64,000 nt of DNA, taken from assembly GCA_026214975.1 (NCBI GenBank), contig JAOBSW010000948.1:234056-298055 (forward strand). The letters run 5' to 3'. Made by a program: the position numbers and the translations under genes. Origin of the DNA: Gentiana macrophylla. Its lineage: Eukaryota; Streptophyta; Magnoliopsida; Gentianales; Gentianaceae. Position 1 is the stretch's first letter, and the number at the start of each line of letters is the position of its first letter. The notes beneath the pieces are model-generated. The model searched no databases. It saw only the letters and a program-made list of their open reading frames with translations, and had not been told where the DNA came from. Below are positions 1 to 12,023 of this stretch, one piece after another.

Positions 1-3000
1 GACCAAACCAAAGGCATCATTTTGATTAAGAATCAAAAGGAAGAAACAAAAGAGACCCACTCGATTTTAATTATTATTTAAAATATTTTAAATTTGAAAA
101 ATTTAAACTAAAGTTATTAATTTATTAAGCCTTAATTAATTAATTGATTGGATGCTTCAATGACGCAAGTAGTTAAAATTTAAATTTTATCTTTTTCATA
201 AGATATTGAGTGTATGGATTAGATAGTAGATATAATATGATTATATGGACCCCGATTGATCATGGACTCGACCAATATGATAGATGTGAATGCTTTATTT
301 TCTGTTGGTTTTTATTATTCTCCTAGGCCGTTATGAAGAACATGACCTAGTTTTATTTTGCACTATCCCATTCCCGTTAGCTCCCCCCGTCCCCATGTGC
401 GGCAGGTGTAAAATTTATTAGATAGATTTTTATGTAAAAGAAATTGAAGACAAGGAAGGAGACCAAAAGAAAGGCGATAAAGATCCATGGATATGGCGCA
501 AGTCAAAGATCCATTGGTGGTTGCGGCTACCCTTAGTTGTGGCCCGCGGTTTTGTCAGTTTGTATTCGAAACCGCACCTAGGAAAAGTCCATGATCATAC
601 CGGTTAAATTTATGCGCGGAATGTTGTGTATGTTTTACTTTATATGATATTGTAGTAATATGCACGTAATAGATGAGACCGTAATTAAATAAAATTAATT
701 AAGTGAATTAATTTAAGATTACTCCCACGGAAAAAATTGAGTTATAATATGTCTCCCAATATTATAGTGACGGTGAAGAGCCCTTGTTCGGATCCAACTG
801 ATCGGCCCACGTCGGGAGTTAACCTACATCGGGTATATCGTCTTTATCGGGATATGATCGTTATGAGATCTCATGAATACTTGAGTTACGACTCGACTAA
901 GAATCTTGCGGTGATTGGCCCACGTCAGGACCGTCTGATTTTAGAGACATGAGGTTCAATATCATATAGACGATGTGAATTGTAAAAGAGTTGACTAGTC
1001 AAACCACAGGAAGTCTTGTGGGAACAAAATCATAATCCGTCGAAATTGACCCGGTCGATCGGCCTACGTCGGGGATCGAGTAAACTAGATAGGATTCCAG
1101 CCACTAAAGAATTTTGGAAAATTCTTGAAAGTCAATTGGGAGTAGTTGATCAGTGGGAGCAAAATCATAATCCCAAAGACCATCTTTGATTTTGCATGTA
1201 TAAACAACAACACTCTTTTATTTTTATTTTATGTTATAGTTTTAACAAACTTTTATATTTATGTTTTAATTCTCGATTAGTAAAACCAAATTATGATTGT
1301 TACCATTTGAGAAACGTTGTCAAGTTGGTTAAGTGATTTTAATCCTTTTAAACAATGAGACGAGCAATCACGTTTTCATAAGTTGAAGACAAGGAGGCTA
1401 CATATCTGATGGAGTCCTCTAAGACTTTAATTATTAACAGAAGCTCACATATTGGACATAACGATATCCAATGGGTCACTCTGTCATACGATGATGATTA
1501 TTCAAACATTAGATGGATTGGATAAGGATGACCACGCCGAATTTTGGAAAGTTTGTTTTCAAAATTGTAAGATTTAAGTATCGACTTAATTCTTTAATCA
1601 TTGCTTGATAGTAAATTAAATAGTTCATGTTTGAATATGATTCAAATGGTTAAATAGACTATTTAACAAACGTTGGATTTTCTTTATGAAAGAAAATTGA
1701 AGACAAAATTTTTGTGATTTTTCTTAAGCCTTATGAAGACTAAATTAAGAAAAATTTACAAGAGCTTGAAGGATTAAAATGGAAAGTTAGGGCATGTGCT
1801 TAAATAAGAGAACTTGTTGAAATCTCTATTTCAGGCAAGCACGTTGAGATAAATCTATCTAAACTCAAGTCAACTCTCGGATATATGATATCCTACGAAT
1901 GTGACTAAATTAGACAGATTAAATACAGATTTGGAAGGTGAAGCAAACATTGTAACACTTACCATATTCTGAGTCTAGTAAACTGATAAAGGAACTAAAT
2001 AAATGTTATCATGTTCCGGTTCTTATGAAGAACATATTTTCAGTTTGATGTTAGGATTTAATGGACAAATTCGATTGTAAAGAATAAATGTTATCCCGAT
2101 AAAGTTGAACGGTCAATGAATCTGACATACTAGATTGGTATCACTATATAATTGATATATTTGATGAAATCTCAACTAAGTATTTGTACGCTTGTTATCC
2201 TTAATGTTTGTGGTTGTTCTAGACATAGTCTCTATGAAGGAGAGTCGTGTGATCAGATGTCATTCTGATGACGTCTGAACCATGTGATTACGAATCATGT
2301 GGGTTACACGTATCTTATCCAAAGAGGACTAAAATATCCTTTTATGAAAATGGTTATAAAATCTAGAAAAATTGACTAGAGACTAAACATATTGATGTTT
2401 GTTGGCTTGTGACAATTTATACCATAAATAATTGTTTATCTCTCTCTTGGACTATTTTAGAAATAGTTGAATGTACTTATTGAAGTATGAATATGAGATA
2501 AATGAAACTTAGGAATTAATCTTCATTGGATTAAAGCAGTTAATGACTGAAGGGTGTTTCAGAAGTCATCTAAAAAGGAATCAGATTCTTCCTAAAAGGA
2601 TATCATTTTGAGATGCACGATCGGATTGCGTTTCCGAAATGTAAGCAACACTTTATACGATAAAGTTGTGACGTAAGCCTTGCAAAGACACCTTACCCGG
2701 TTTGGGATAGTGCCCTTAATCAAAACACATACTTAACCGAGTTCCAAAGAATAAGGTTGAATAAATTCTATAGATATGGAAGGGGATAATGTCGAAACCT
2801 TAACTGATGATTTGAAGTTGTCATAGGCAAAGTCAGAAAGGCTTGGAGCCTAGTACGACATATGCAACTTTGTGGAATGTCTTGGCAAGTTTGCTAGATA
2901 TTGTCTACTCTCCCGTGAAACAAAATGTTTGTCTCCAAACATGCTCTCTTCTAAATGAGGTATTTCTTCCAAAAGAGATAGTGGGAGTAAATGAGATCTC

Positions 3001-3283
3001 AAAAGTGTTTGAGAACCACAAGGAGTGATTCAACCATAGGAACGTGAGCAGACGCCACATAGTAATGAGGTGTAGAACATTGCTCCATGTACACAAATGT
3101 TCTATAAGTCTGTGGCCTGAAAAGGCTGCTGATGTGTTCATCTTGAAAAATGAATATCTCATGACTTTTGAAGGAATGTTGGAGAGGCAAGATTGAGAGA
3201 AATGGCCAGGAGCCATAATATCTGAATTAGATTCCATCAGTGACAACCAGGTTGTGAACCAGTCTGTCTTACCTAGAGGGAAT
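1..3283 (+). other. Decayed left interior of Copia element
   Basis: No open frame of meaningful length remains. The stretch runs without a visible boundary toward the Copia reverse-transcriptase remnants beyond the nested LTR, so it is read as the decayed front part of the same element; this is inference. Three imperfect copies of a GGCCCACGTCGGG-like motif lie near 803, 915 and 1060, and a GGGAGCAAAATCATAATCC-like motif occurs near 1020 and 1157. No 5' LTR or primer-binding site is visible, so the start of the element should lie left of the window. The short ORFs at 737-952 and 2843-3028 match no family I recognise. Confidence 0.45.
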
Positions 3284-5092
3284 TGTTAGGTGTAGTGCCC
3301 GAAAGACAATTATCTAATTGTTTTATGACAGAATTAATAATTCATCTTATTATATGCATGTATGCTTATAATTAAGACACTACTGAAAACCCTAAGTACC
3401 TCGTTTATGTAATCACATAACTCAGTGTATGGCTATACACAAGAGGATTGAGTTAGTGAGATGTACTTAAAATTAACTTAGCCCGTAGCGTTTATTAACT
3501 GAGTCACGGGTCTCAAGATTAATTTGCTAATAATGCACCAGAACACTTTAGGTGTGACGGTCTTATCCGGATCTATCGGTAATAGGGTACCAAAGTGGGA
3601 GCATTTATATATGACGATAATCATATAGGGCTGGACCGATTTGATTTGAGTTCTCGATGTATTTCTGTGATCGAGAAGTTTTATCGAATCACAAGACGAT
3701 CATATATGGATAATCTCAATCCTGAGGTGATCACAGACGGCTGCTTAGACTAGGGTAGGGTTTGATGTGTTAGTAAGGATCACTTCGTAGTATGTGGTCC
3801 GACACTTCTCGTTGGCTCTATCTCGGAATGAGTGAGTAGTCGTGCTATCACGAATATGGAATCCATTCCTTCCTCGGGAAGCATGCATGCACATTCCCTT
3901 ATTTGTTAATCCTAGAAACCGACCGATGCGCGTGATTCATATTATATTAGTTATGAACTATTTGGTCACTAGGGGGTTAATGGTAAATAATGATAAGAGG
4001 TTTTGAGAAGGTTTACGGAGATATCCCGAATCGAAGCGAGCGATCTATGGAGGATTTATCCGTATGTAATGATTATATCAGTGGAAGCTTTTCGACTCAA
4101 AGTTGAGTGTAAGTTTATATCTATATTCAGCAGAGTTCAGTTTCGGGTTTATGGTGGTGTAATCCCGGAATTAATAGATTGAATATAATTGTTCGATCTG
4201 AAGAATAATTTTATTTAATTTATTGTAGCTACTGAATATGGGTCCATGGTCCCCGACGTGGCTCCTAACATGCATATGTTTTCTCGTCGCTTCACCTCAA
4301 ATTAATATTAAATAGTTGGATTGGACTGTTTAATAGATATGTGGATTAATTATTTAGTTGGACTAGATAATTAAATACATAGAATTTTTTTTTCGTGGAC
4401 TCGACCCAAAAGTGATAAAATGCGTGTGGCCCCTTTTACTAGGGTTTTGGATGCATTTTTATATTATTATTTGTTGGGAAATACGTCTTCTTGATAAATA
4501 ATAAGACATGTGATTAAATTATTTATTTGTTAAATAATTTAAGGAAAAGATATTAGATAGTATCTTTTATATATCCTAATTAATTTGGGAATATTCTAGA
4601 TTTATCTTTTATGGAAAAGATTTAATTAATTGATTTTGTATTAATTGATTAAACCTTGGAGCACAAGGATTACTCTCCTATATAAAGAAAGTTTTCCCAA
4701 GCCTTTTCATCATCACATAATTTGGAAAAAATTGAGAAGTACTTGGCTTTGAATTTTCGGCCTAAGTACTTGGGTTTTGAGTTTTAGAAAAACTTCGGGT
4801 TTTTCTAAGGTAGCATATCGAGGAGGTCTGGCGGCTTGAAACACCATCCACCTGGTGGTGCTTGGAGACACACGTTGGAAGACTGTGGCTTCTCATCTCA
4901 ATACTTGGATCTCGGATTGTTCTTGGTGTTTATTCACAATAAACAGGTAAGCAATCTAAACCCCCTCGTAGGTTTAGATATATTATATTTATGTATTTTG
5001 GTTGACTAGATCTAGATCTTATACTTTCCGCTGCGTAATCGGGTGGATCTTGATCCATCCGGCGATATTACATCCTACAAAGGGAATGTCCC
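3284..5092 (+). mobile_element. Solo LTR (family A, copy 1)
   Basis: The stretch starts TGTTAGGTGTAGTGCCCGAA and is closely similar from end to end to 32643-34343. A TATA box (TATATAAAG, 4679-4687) in a GA-rich setting gives plus orientation. The flanks share (A)GGGAAT: GGAAT at 3279-3283 and again at 5093-5097, consistent with a 5-bp target-site duplication. The Copia pol sequence resumes directly after it. No internal region or second LTR is present, so this is a solo LTR left by LTR-LTR recombination. The exact 3' end is uncertain by about 3 bases because the expected terminal CA is not preserved. Confidence 0.8.
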
Positions 5093-6366
5093 TGAAAGGC
5101 TGGCATGGATAAGTAATATGATTACCATAAGGCTATAGTGAAGGCTAAAGGGTACAGGGTGTAAACCTTGTAATTATCTTTATGCTGCCAGTTGAGCCTA
5201 GTTATATTCAGACTATGCTTGTTATAACTTCATATCATGCTATATGATAGTGTTGAAGACGTTGGGCAAACAGCTCGATGTTCATAGACGATAACATGAT
5301 ATGTGAGCCCACGAGATCCATTTATGGACTCAAACAAGTTTCTCTAGATAATTTCTTTGTTTGATAATCAAAGGAGTTTGATTTAGTCAAAAGAAGGGAT
5401 ATGCCCAACGTGCAAGATGTATAGTGGGAGTGTGTTACGATTTTTGAGTAAGGTATTGGATATCTCTCTCGGGAATTATCACCCTTTGTCACGGTCAATT
5501 AACGTTTGGTAGTTCAAGGTCTTTACGAAAGCACTTGGATTAGCAGTTCTTATAATTAGAAATAAGAATCTATAGTATAGATTTAACTGCTGTTAGTTTA
5601 TAGTTTACCTATATAGATGTGATGCTAAAAGAGTTTAGCATAGATCACGACAAGAGATATTGCCAGCATGTGTTCTCAAGATCTATCTATGTTAGAATGT
5701 TAGTCCTAAAGATAAGGTGAAAGATTATGCTTATGGAAGGTTTCATTTGCTACTGCGATAGGAACCATCAAAAAAGTAATGCCAGACGTTCATAGTCCAT
5801 GAAGAGTCATGAGCAGGTATGAAAGTAAATCTGGTGAATGTCGAGAATATCCTTAAACAAGTTAAGGATGGTTTCCTAGTTTATCAAACTTGGTATCGGA
5901 TAAATATAGATATACAGGCATGTATGCTGAGTCTTATGAAGGCGAGTGGGAGTTGCAGTCTAGGTTCACAGTCACTTTGATTAAGTGATACTGTGAGCTA
6001 AAAATATTTTTAGCAAGAGATCATTGTGAATTCTACAACTAAGCCAAAACACAGTAGTGCCTTAGAGGCGCAATGGAAGCAATACGTGGATCTTAGAGGT
6101 TCATTCCTGAACCTTTCTCGGTTCTTCCATATTTACTATATAGCTAATATAGTTGTGGATTCATTGCTTGAAGCAATGACCAAAGTCTCATCAGAGATTC
6201 ATGTGTGCTGAGGCAGTTCCTTTTGACTTGGTCATTTGGAGCATGGTATGAATATAGTCTGAGTCCCCATAGATAGCGATCCATTCACGGCTAGGGCTGG
6301 TTGTGAGTATTGCATGAGATTCTTGTGTGTCAACTTGGTCTTGTGTGCGCGAGAGATTGGTTTTAG
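5093..6366 (+). pseudogene. Copia reverse transcriptase-RNase H remnant
   Basis: Conceptual translation in shifting frames recovers parts of a Ty1/Copia polyprotein. A YGLKQ-type RT motif is at about 5325-5345, a degraded C-V-Y-K-type stretch follows near 5415, and an RNase H segment resembling the T-E-A-E-Y block is at about 6040-6090. Stops and frameshifts occur every few dozen codons, so no enzyme can be made. The order RT, RNase H, polypurine tract, LTR is the normal Copia order and fixes plus orientation. The part before the solo LTR at 3284 should be the preceding RT N-terminus, but I could not align it residue by residue. Confidence 0.65.
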
Positions 6367-6369
6367 GCC

Positions 6370-6380
6370 AAGTGGGAGAT
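6370..6380 (+). other. Polypurine tract of the Copia element
   Basis: AAGTGGGAGAT lies immediately before the TG of the LTR at 6381. This is the usual Copia plus-strand primer, and it identifies the following LTR as the 3' LTR on the plus strand. Confidence 0.8.
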
Positions 6381-8579
6381 TGTTGAAATAGTGTCCTAAA
6401 CCCAATCGGGTTGGACTGGATCCGACCGGGTCGGATCATTTTTTACTATTTCTTTATGATTATACCTATATAATAAATGGCTTTTCTGTTGTCATATATT
6501 TGTTCTTTTAAAGAACCAATTATGAATTGTTATATGATAACGTCCTCAGTATTAAAATGTCATAGAAAAACCATGATAGGCAATTATGGTTGATGAGATC
6601 TCTAATCACTTTAATAAGTTGATACTTAAATGTCTCTAGGCTGATGTACTATTAAACAGGGCATTGATAGTATAAACAGGCTAGCACATATTAGATGTCT
6701 TCTGTCTTTAAGGGCAGGGATAGATCTCGTCTATCGAAGTGTAGAGACACTTGGACTATACGTGGATGTGTATTAGAGAATGCATACGTTAGACTGACCC
6801 ACTTACACTGTTAAGTATCATACTATGTGACGGTTGTGTAATTATCCTTAGGACCGGAGTCTACATGGCATCACGGTGAGGATTGTCATGCTTTGACACT
6901 ATTGAGGTTTCTCTTAGCCATGGGGCGATCATGAAGTAGTGATTGGGTATGATACTGACGCATGCGGAGTATACATGTTAGGTCGTCTGGGAATCGCGTA
7001 TCCTATGAGTAGGAGTGAATATCCGAAAGGCCCTTCCCATAAGGAATGTCTAGTTCTCATGAATCTTTGCAAAGTGGGAGTAAATGAGTTATTCTGAGAG
7101 AGCTTGTTATCCAGATTATGGGATACGATCAAGATACGATCGTATGGATATTACAACAGCGATAGGATTATATTTACACGCTAACCGAGCACATAAAAGG
7201 TAGTAGTCATTGCGTATTGACTCTTCCGATGATTGGGGGTCATGGACGTGTTGCTAGACGCTATCCATGATCGTTAGAGGTGAAGGGCATTTTCGTAATT
7301 GCACCTTATGTCTACTGCCAACATATTCAGAAGCCTATCGGGTCACACACATATGAACATCAAGTCGGATTAAAATATGGTTATAGTTGATGACCAAATA
7401 AGGAAAGAATTTATCTCATACTATAAAGGTTATAGTGGTAAATTAATATTATGGTATTTATACATTATGAATAAATATAATACAATATATTAATTATGTT
7501 GATTAATTAAATATATATATTGATACATATATATTTTGAAATATGTATATATATGATATACATGTATTTTGCAAATTAATTATTCATACTATTATATTAA
7601 TTAAAGAAAATCTCAATTCCCAAATTAGTGGGAAGGGACGCCATATTTAAAGTGTAAAGGATACATTTGGATTGTGCAATTTAATTATTAAGATTACCAT
7701 AATATTAATATTAGATATTAATTGATTTTGAAAAAATAGCATTATGGTAATAAGATAAAGAGAGTCAATATTATATTTTGACAAATATATTGGAAATATT
7801 TAATACTCCCTCCGTCCCAAATTGTTTGGGACATATTCCTTTTATGGATGTCCCAAAATATGTCTCATTACTAATGTTTAGATTTAAATTTTCTTCTTAA
7901 ATGTCAAAAATACCCACATATCAACATTTATTGAAAAATGTAAGGACAATATAAAAAGGGGTGTAATTGTAAATTAGTCATGTATTTAATGACTAGACAA
8001 TGCAATAAATGATGTTTCCTTAAATTTCAAGAGTTCCAAAATGTCCCAAACAAATTGGGACAGATGGAGTATTAGATATTAAATTAAAGAGATAAATCAA
8101 TTAACGGATTTTCCTTATTTATTAGGAAAATATTTTCTCTCTCATAAATCTACTAGAAGCTAATCCCAATCAGTTGGGGAGATAATTATGGCGCCACTTT
8201 TCCTTATTTGAGGGAGGCTTGGCTAGCTCTTTTGTACACCATAATTCCAAGAGCTAATTGTTCTTGTGAAAAATAAGAGAGCTTCTTAGAGTGAGATTAT
8301 AGAGAGAGAAAAGGTCGACCTAGCAGTCAAGTTTTTTCTAGAAGCAATCCTTGGCGGGATTCCGGCGAGGTGCTCGTGTGAATTACTGGTAAAGGCCGGA
8401 CACCTGGACGGCTCGTGCACATCTACTCCTACCGGACGGTCAAAGCGTCGATCTTTTAGATCAACCAAGGTAGTATTACCGTCCCCTCTCTTATATGATT
8501 ATTGTTCAAATGAAGTCGATCCTTGACCGGGAAATCAATTTTTGAAATTCCGCTGCGCTACTCGATTGATTTCCTAACA
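6381..8579 (+). mobile_element. 3' LTR of Copia element (family B)
   Basis: It starts TGTTGAAATAGTGTCC just after the polypurine tract and ends CCTAACA just before Tat coding sequence resumes. Its homologue lies in reverse orientation at 26262-28219. Without the 264-bp Stowaway insertion it is about 1.93 kb, matching the 1.96 kb of the sister. The base after the LTR is Tat PR-RT linker sequence, so the whole Copia element (1-8579 and further left) is inserted in the Tat element. The expected duplicate of TGAAG (8580-8584) would lie left of the window. Confidence 0.88.
7806..8069. mobile_element. Stowaway MITE (Tc1/mariner type)
   Basis: The left end reads CTCCCTCCGTCCCA and the right end is its inverted complement with few changes (TGGGACAGATGGAG). 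Both sides are flanked by TA (7804-7805 and 8070-8071), the target duplication of Tc1/mariner elements. At 264 bp it is the usual size, and it has no coding capacity. The sister LTR at 26262-28219 lacks this segment at the corresponding position, so the insertion came after the two LTR copies separated. Confidence 0.93.
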
Positions 8580-9740
8580 TGAAGTTCCCTACAGGAGAGG
8601 GCTCGGTAGAAATCAAAGGCGAAGTGGAAACAGCCAGGAGCTGTTACACCGCAACAGTAAATGGAAGAATTATGGTTCAGCAAGTAAGCATTGAAGAGTT
8701 GCTTCCTGAAGATGAGTAGAACTGGTCATCTGAGGACCAGACAGAGGCTGTACGTCTATGGGACGATCAGGCTGATTCAACAGTCAGTGTGGGGGCATTG
8801 ATTCCAGCCCCCATAAGAAATCTCTGATAAATCTTTTGAAAGAATATAAGGATGTATTTGCATGGAAATCCGAAGACATGCCAGGATTATCCCTAGAGCT
8901 AGCGATACACATGCTGAATATAGACCCGAACATGAGACATGTTCGGAAAAAGAAGAGGCACTTTGCCTCTGAGCGCATCTCGGAAATTGAGAATGAAAGA
9001 ACCAAGTTGTTGCAGGCCAACATTGTTAAGGAATTTATATATCTAGAGTGGTTAGCAGACCCAGTACTAGTCAAGACGCCAGATGGGAGCTGGAGGATTT
9101 GTGTTGACTTCACCGATCTTAACAAAGCATGTCTGAAAGACTGTTACGCTCTACCCAAGATTGATCGTCTAGTGGACTCAATAGTGGGGTTTGAAGTGTT
9201 TGCATTTTTAGATGCCTATAAGGGATATCATCATATCGCAATTGATCCCCAAGATGCGGAGAAGACAACCTTCATAACAGAGTTGGGACATACTGATACG
9301 TCATGATGCCCTTTGGTTTGAAAAATGCTGAAGCAACATATCAGAGGGCTGTAAACAAGATTTTTGACCAACAAATTGGATGCTGCATGGAAGTATTTGT
9401 GAATGACCTTCTAATCAAGAGCAAGTCTCCTGATCAGTACTTAAGGGATGTCATAGAGGTATTTGAGGTATTAAGGCAAACTCAAATGAAACTTAACCCA
9501 AAAAAATGCACATTTGGGGTCAGATAGGGCAAATTCCTAGGATACATGATATCCAAAGATGGGATCAGAGCCAATCCGGACAAGGTAGATGCCTTGAAAG
9601 CAATGCAACAACCAAAGAGCATTAAAGGCGTACAGCGACTAACAGGGAGGATAGTAGCGTTGAACATGATCCTTTCAAGATCGGCACAGCGTGCCTTACC
9701 TTTTTTCAAGATTTTGAGAAGAGCAAGTCCCTTCCAATAG
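8580..9740 (+). pseudogene. Tat reverse transcriptase (with PR-RT linker)
   Basis: The segment opens with a protease-RT linker (LKFPTGEGSVEIKGE, then an ARSCY motif), then DVFAWKSEDMPG at about 8850, the hallmark of Tat RTs. The palm motif CVDFTDLNKAC is near 9100 and FLDAYKGYHHI near 9210. A frameshift near 9300 leads to MPFGLKNAEATYQ. The catalytic box that should read YVDD or FVDD reads FVND at about 9405, so the first catalytic aspartate is lost. TAG stops interrupt the frame at about 8718 and 9525. The enzyme is dead; a complete gypsy RT would need an uninterrupted frame across this span. Confidence 0.9.
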
Positions 9741-10770
9741 GACGAAGAAAGACAGAAAGCCTTTGAAGAGCTGAAGTTATACTTGGCTGAACTACCCATG
9801 CTAACAGCTCCTCAAGAAGGAGAATATTTATACGTCTACTTGGCCGTATGTGAAGAAGCCTTGAGCGCTGTACTAGTCAAAGAACAAGACGGACAGCAGG
9901 TACCAGTTTTCTTTGTGAGCAAAGCACTCCACGGACAAATGTAGAAAAGTTGGCATTAGTATTGGTACATGCCTCCAGAAAGTTAAGAACTTCCTTCCAG
10001 GCACATCACATCACGGTAATCACCGATCAGCCACTTCGGCAAATTCTAGGACGACCTGGAACCTCAGGCAGGTTGGCAAAGTGGGTCGTAGAACTGGCAG
10101 AGTACAACATTGATTTTCGTCCCAAACTGCCATTGAAGCACATGCCCTAGCAGACTTCCTAGTGGACGGAATAGCTGCTCGCCTGGAGGACGATCAGCCA
10201 AAACCAGAAGAAAACATGTGGAAATTATAGATGGATAGTGCAGTAAGTAAAGAATGAGCGGGGGCTGGTCTCCTGCTCGTCAGTCCAAAAGGGGAAGAAT
10301 TTCCCTATGCTTTACGGTTTGAATTTCAGGTACGAAGCCTTAATTACGTGGCTCAAACTAGCAGATAAGATCGGAGCGGATAGTTAGCAGGTTTACAGTG
10401 ACTCCCCAGTTCGTCGTAAACCATGTAAACGGAGAATATGAGGCTAAAGAAGAGCCCATGAAAAAATACTTAACAGTGGCTCGAGCTCTACTGGGAAAAT
10501 TTCAACTGATCCAGGTCGACCGAATTCCCCGAACAGAGAATAGAAGAGCGGACGCGTTATCAAAACTGGCATCAAACTTTGTGTCAGACAGGAAAGTATT
10601 GGTGGAACTCCTCAAAAAAATGAGTTACGATCAGAAGAGCGTTCAGCCAATCAGGCAAGAAAATACATGGATGGAACCCATTGTGTCCTACCTCAGAGAT
10701 AAAATCTTGCCTCAAGACAAGGTTCAGGCTAGGAAGATGAAACTTTTAGCGCCAGATATTCGCTGTTCGA
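9741..10770 (+). pseudogene. Tat RNase H and second (archaeal-type) RNase H
   Basis: The first RNase H is seen as VCEEALSAVLVKEQDGQQ (about 9848-9900), then LRQILGRPGTSGRLAKWVVEL at 10035-10105, the usual gypsy connection region. After a linker ending LADFLVDG, a second RNase H begins near 10230 with MDSAVSKE, then AGAGLLLVSPKGEEFPYAL, and continues to RTENRRADALSKLAS at about 10530-10570. A second RNase H between pol RNase H and integrase is diagnostic of the Tat lineage. Stops near 10229, 10257 and 10365 and frameshifts inactivate it. The aspartate-to-serine order at the start of the second domain is also disturbed. Confidence 0.82.
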
Positions 10771-11898
10771 GAACGTCCTCTATCGCAGGTCGTACATCGC
10801 ACCAGGGCTTAGAAATGCAACAATTGAAGAAGGAAATTACCTTCTCAGAGAGATACACTTCAGGATTTGCGGGAATCATCCTAGAGCTCGGACTTTAGCA
10901 AGAAAATGCAGGTTGTTCGGCTATTATTGGCCTACAATGCAACTAGATGCCAAAGATTTGGTGGAAAAATGCAAGTCATGCCAGGTGCACGATAATCTGT
11001 CACTTCAACCATCTCAAGATATGGTCCCGGTGGTTTCCCCACGGCCCTTTGATCAGTGGGGGTAGATCTAGTAGGACCACTTCCACGAGTTCCCGGAAAC
11101 ATTCGATTTTTAATCGTAGCAGTGGACTATTACACCAAGTGGGTTGAAGCCGAACCACTGACTACCATAACTAGGAAGCGGATACAAAAATTTCTATGGA
11201 AGAATATAGTATGCAGGTATGGAATCCTAAAGACTTTAATTTCAGGCAATGGAACTCAGTTCGAAGACAAAACTGTCAAAGAATGGTGTGCCGAACTGCA
11301 CATAGATCAACACTTCACATATGTTGGCTATCCTCAAGCAAATGGACAGGACGAATAGACCAACAGACAGATTAAAACTGGTTTGAAGAAACGCCTGGAA
11401 GAGGAAGAAGTGAATTGGACCGAGCACTTGCCCAATATATTGTGGGCATATAGAACAACACCAAACTTGGCCATAGGAGAAACTCTGTTCACCTTAGCAT
11501 ACAGGTGTGAGGCAGTAATCTCGGCTGAGATCGGCCTACCATCGCCACGAGCAGCGCTCTACTCTGAAGCACAATAGGTAACTGAGCTCAAGCACTTGAA
11601 AGATGACCTAGAAGAAGCTCGGAATATGGCCTTCATTAGAATGGCCAAGTATAAACAACGCATATCCCAGTACTACAACTCCCGGGTTAAACACTCATAT
11701 TTTAAAGAGGGAGACTTAGTGCTCAAAAAGAAAGAGGTCAGCGGACTAGGACCTCAAGGAAAACTTGAACCAAACTGGGAATGCCCCTACAAAGTGGTCA
11801 AGGTGCATGGAAAATGAGCGTATGAGCTGGCTGATGCAAATGGCAGGACCATACCACGCAGCTGGAATGCCTCCAACCTAAGGAAATTTTATGTCTAG
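10771..11898 (+). pseudogene. Tat integrase
   Basis: An H2C2 zinc-binding region is visible (REIHFRICGNHP, then a KCKSCQ motif near 10970). The catalytic core follows: VDLVGPLPRVPG (first Asp, about 11060), then TLISGNGTQFED, where the second catalytic Asp of the usual SDNG box is Gly. YPQANGQDE is followed directly by a TAG at 11356. The C-terminal part with WAYRTTPN and GDLVLKKK continues to a stop near 11896. TAG or TGA stops also lie at about 11575 and 11815. The lost Asp and the stops mean no active integrase. Confidence 0.88.
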
Positions 11899-12023
11899 GA
11901 CAGGTTCCAGACTTTACTTATGCGTTATTTATGTTTTAAGTTTTATATTGCAATAAGATGTAATTAAACATCAGTCATGTATAATAAATTCTTGTTCTGC
12001 ACATGTGCGTTATTCATTTTATG

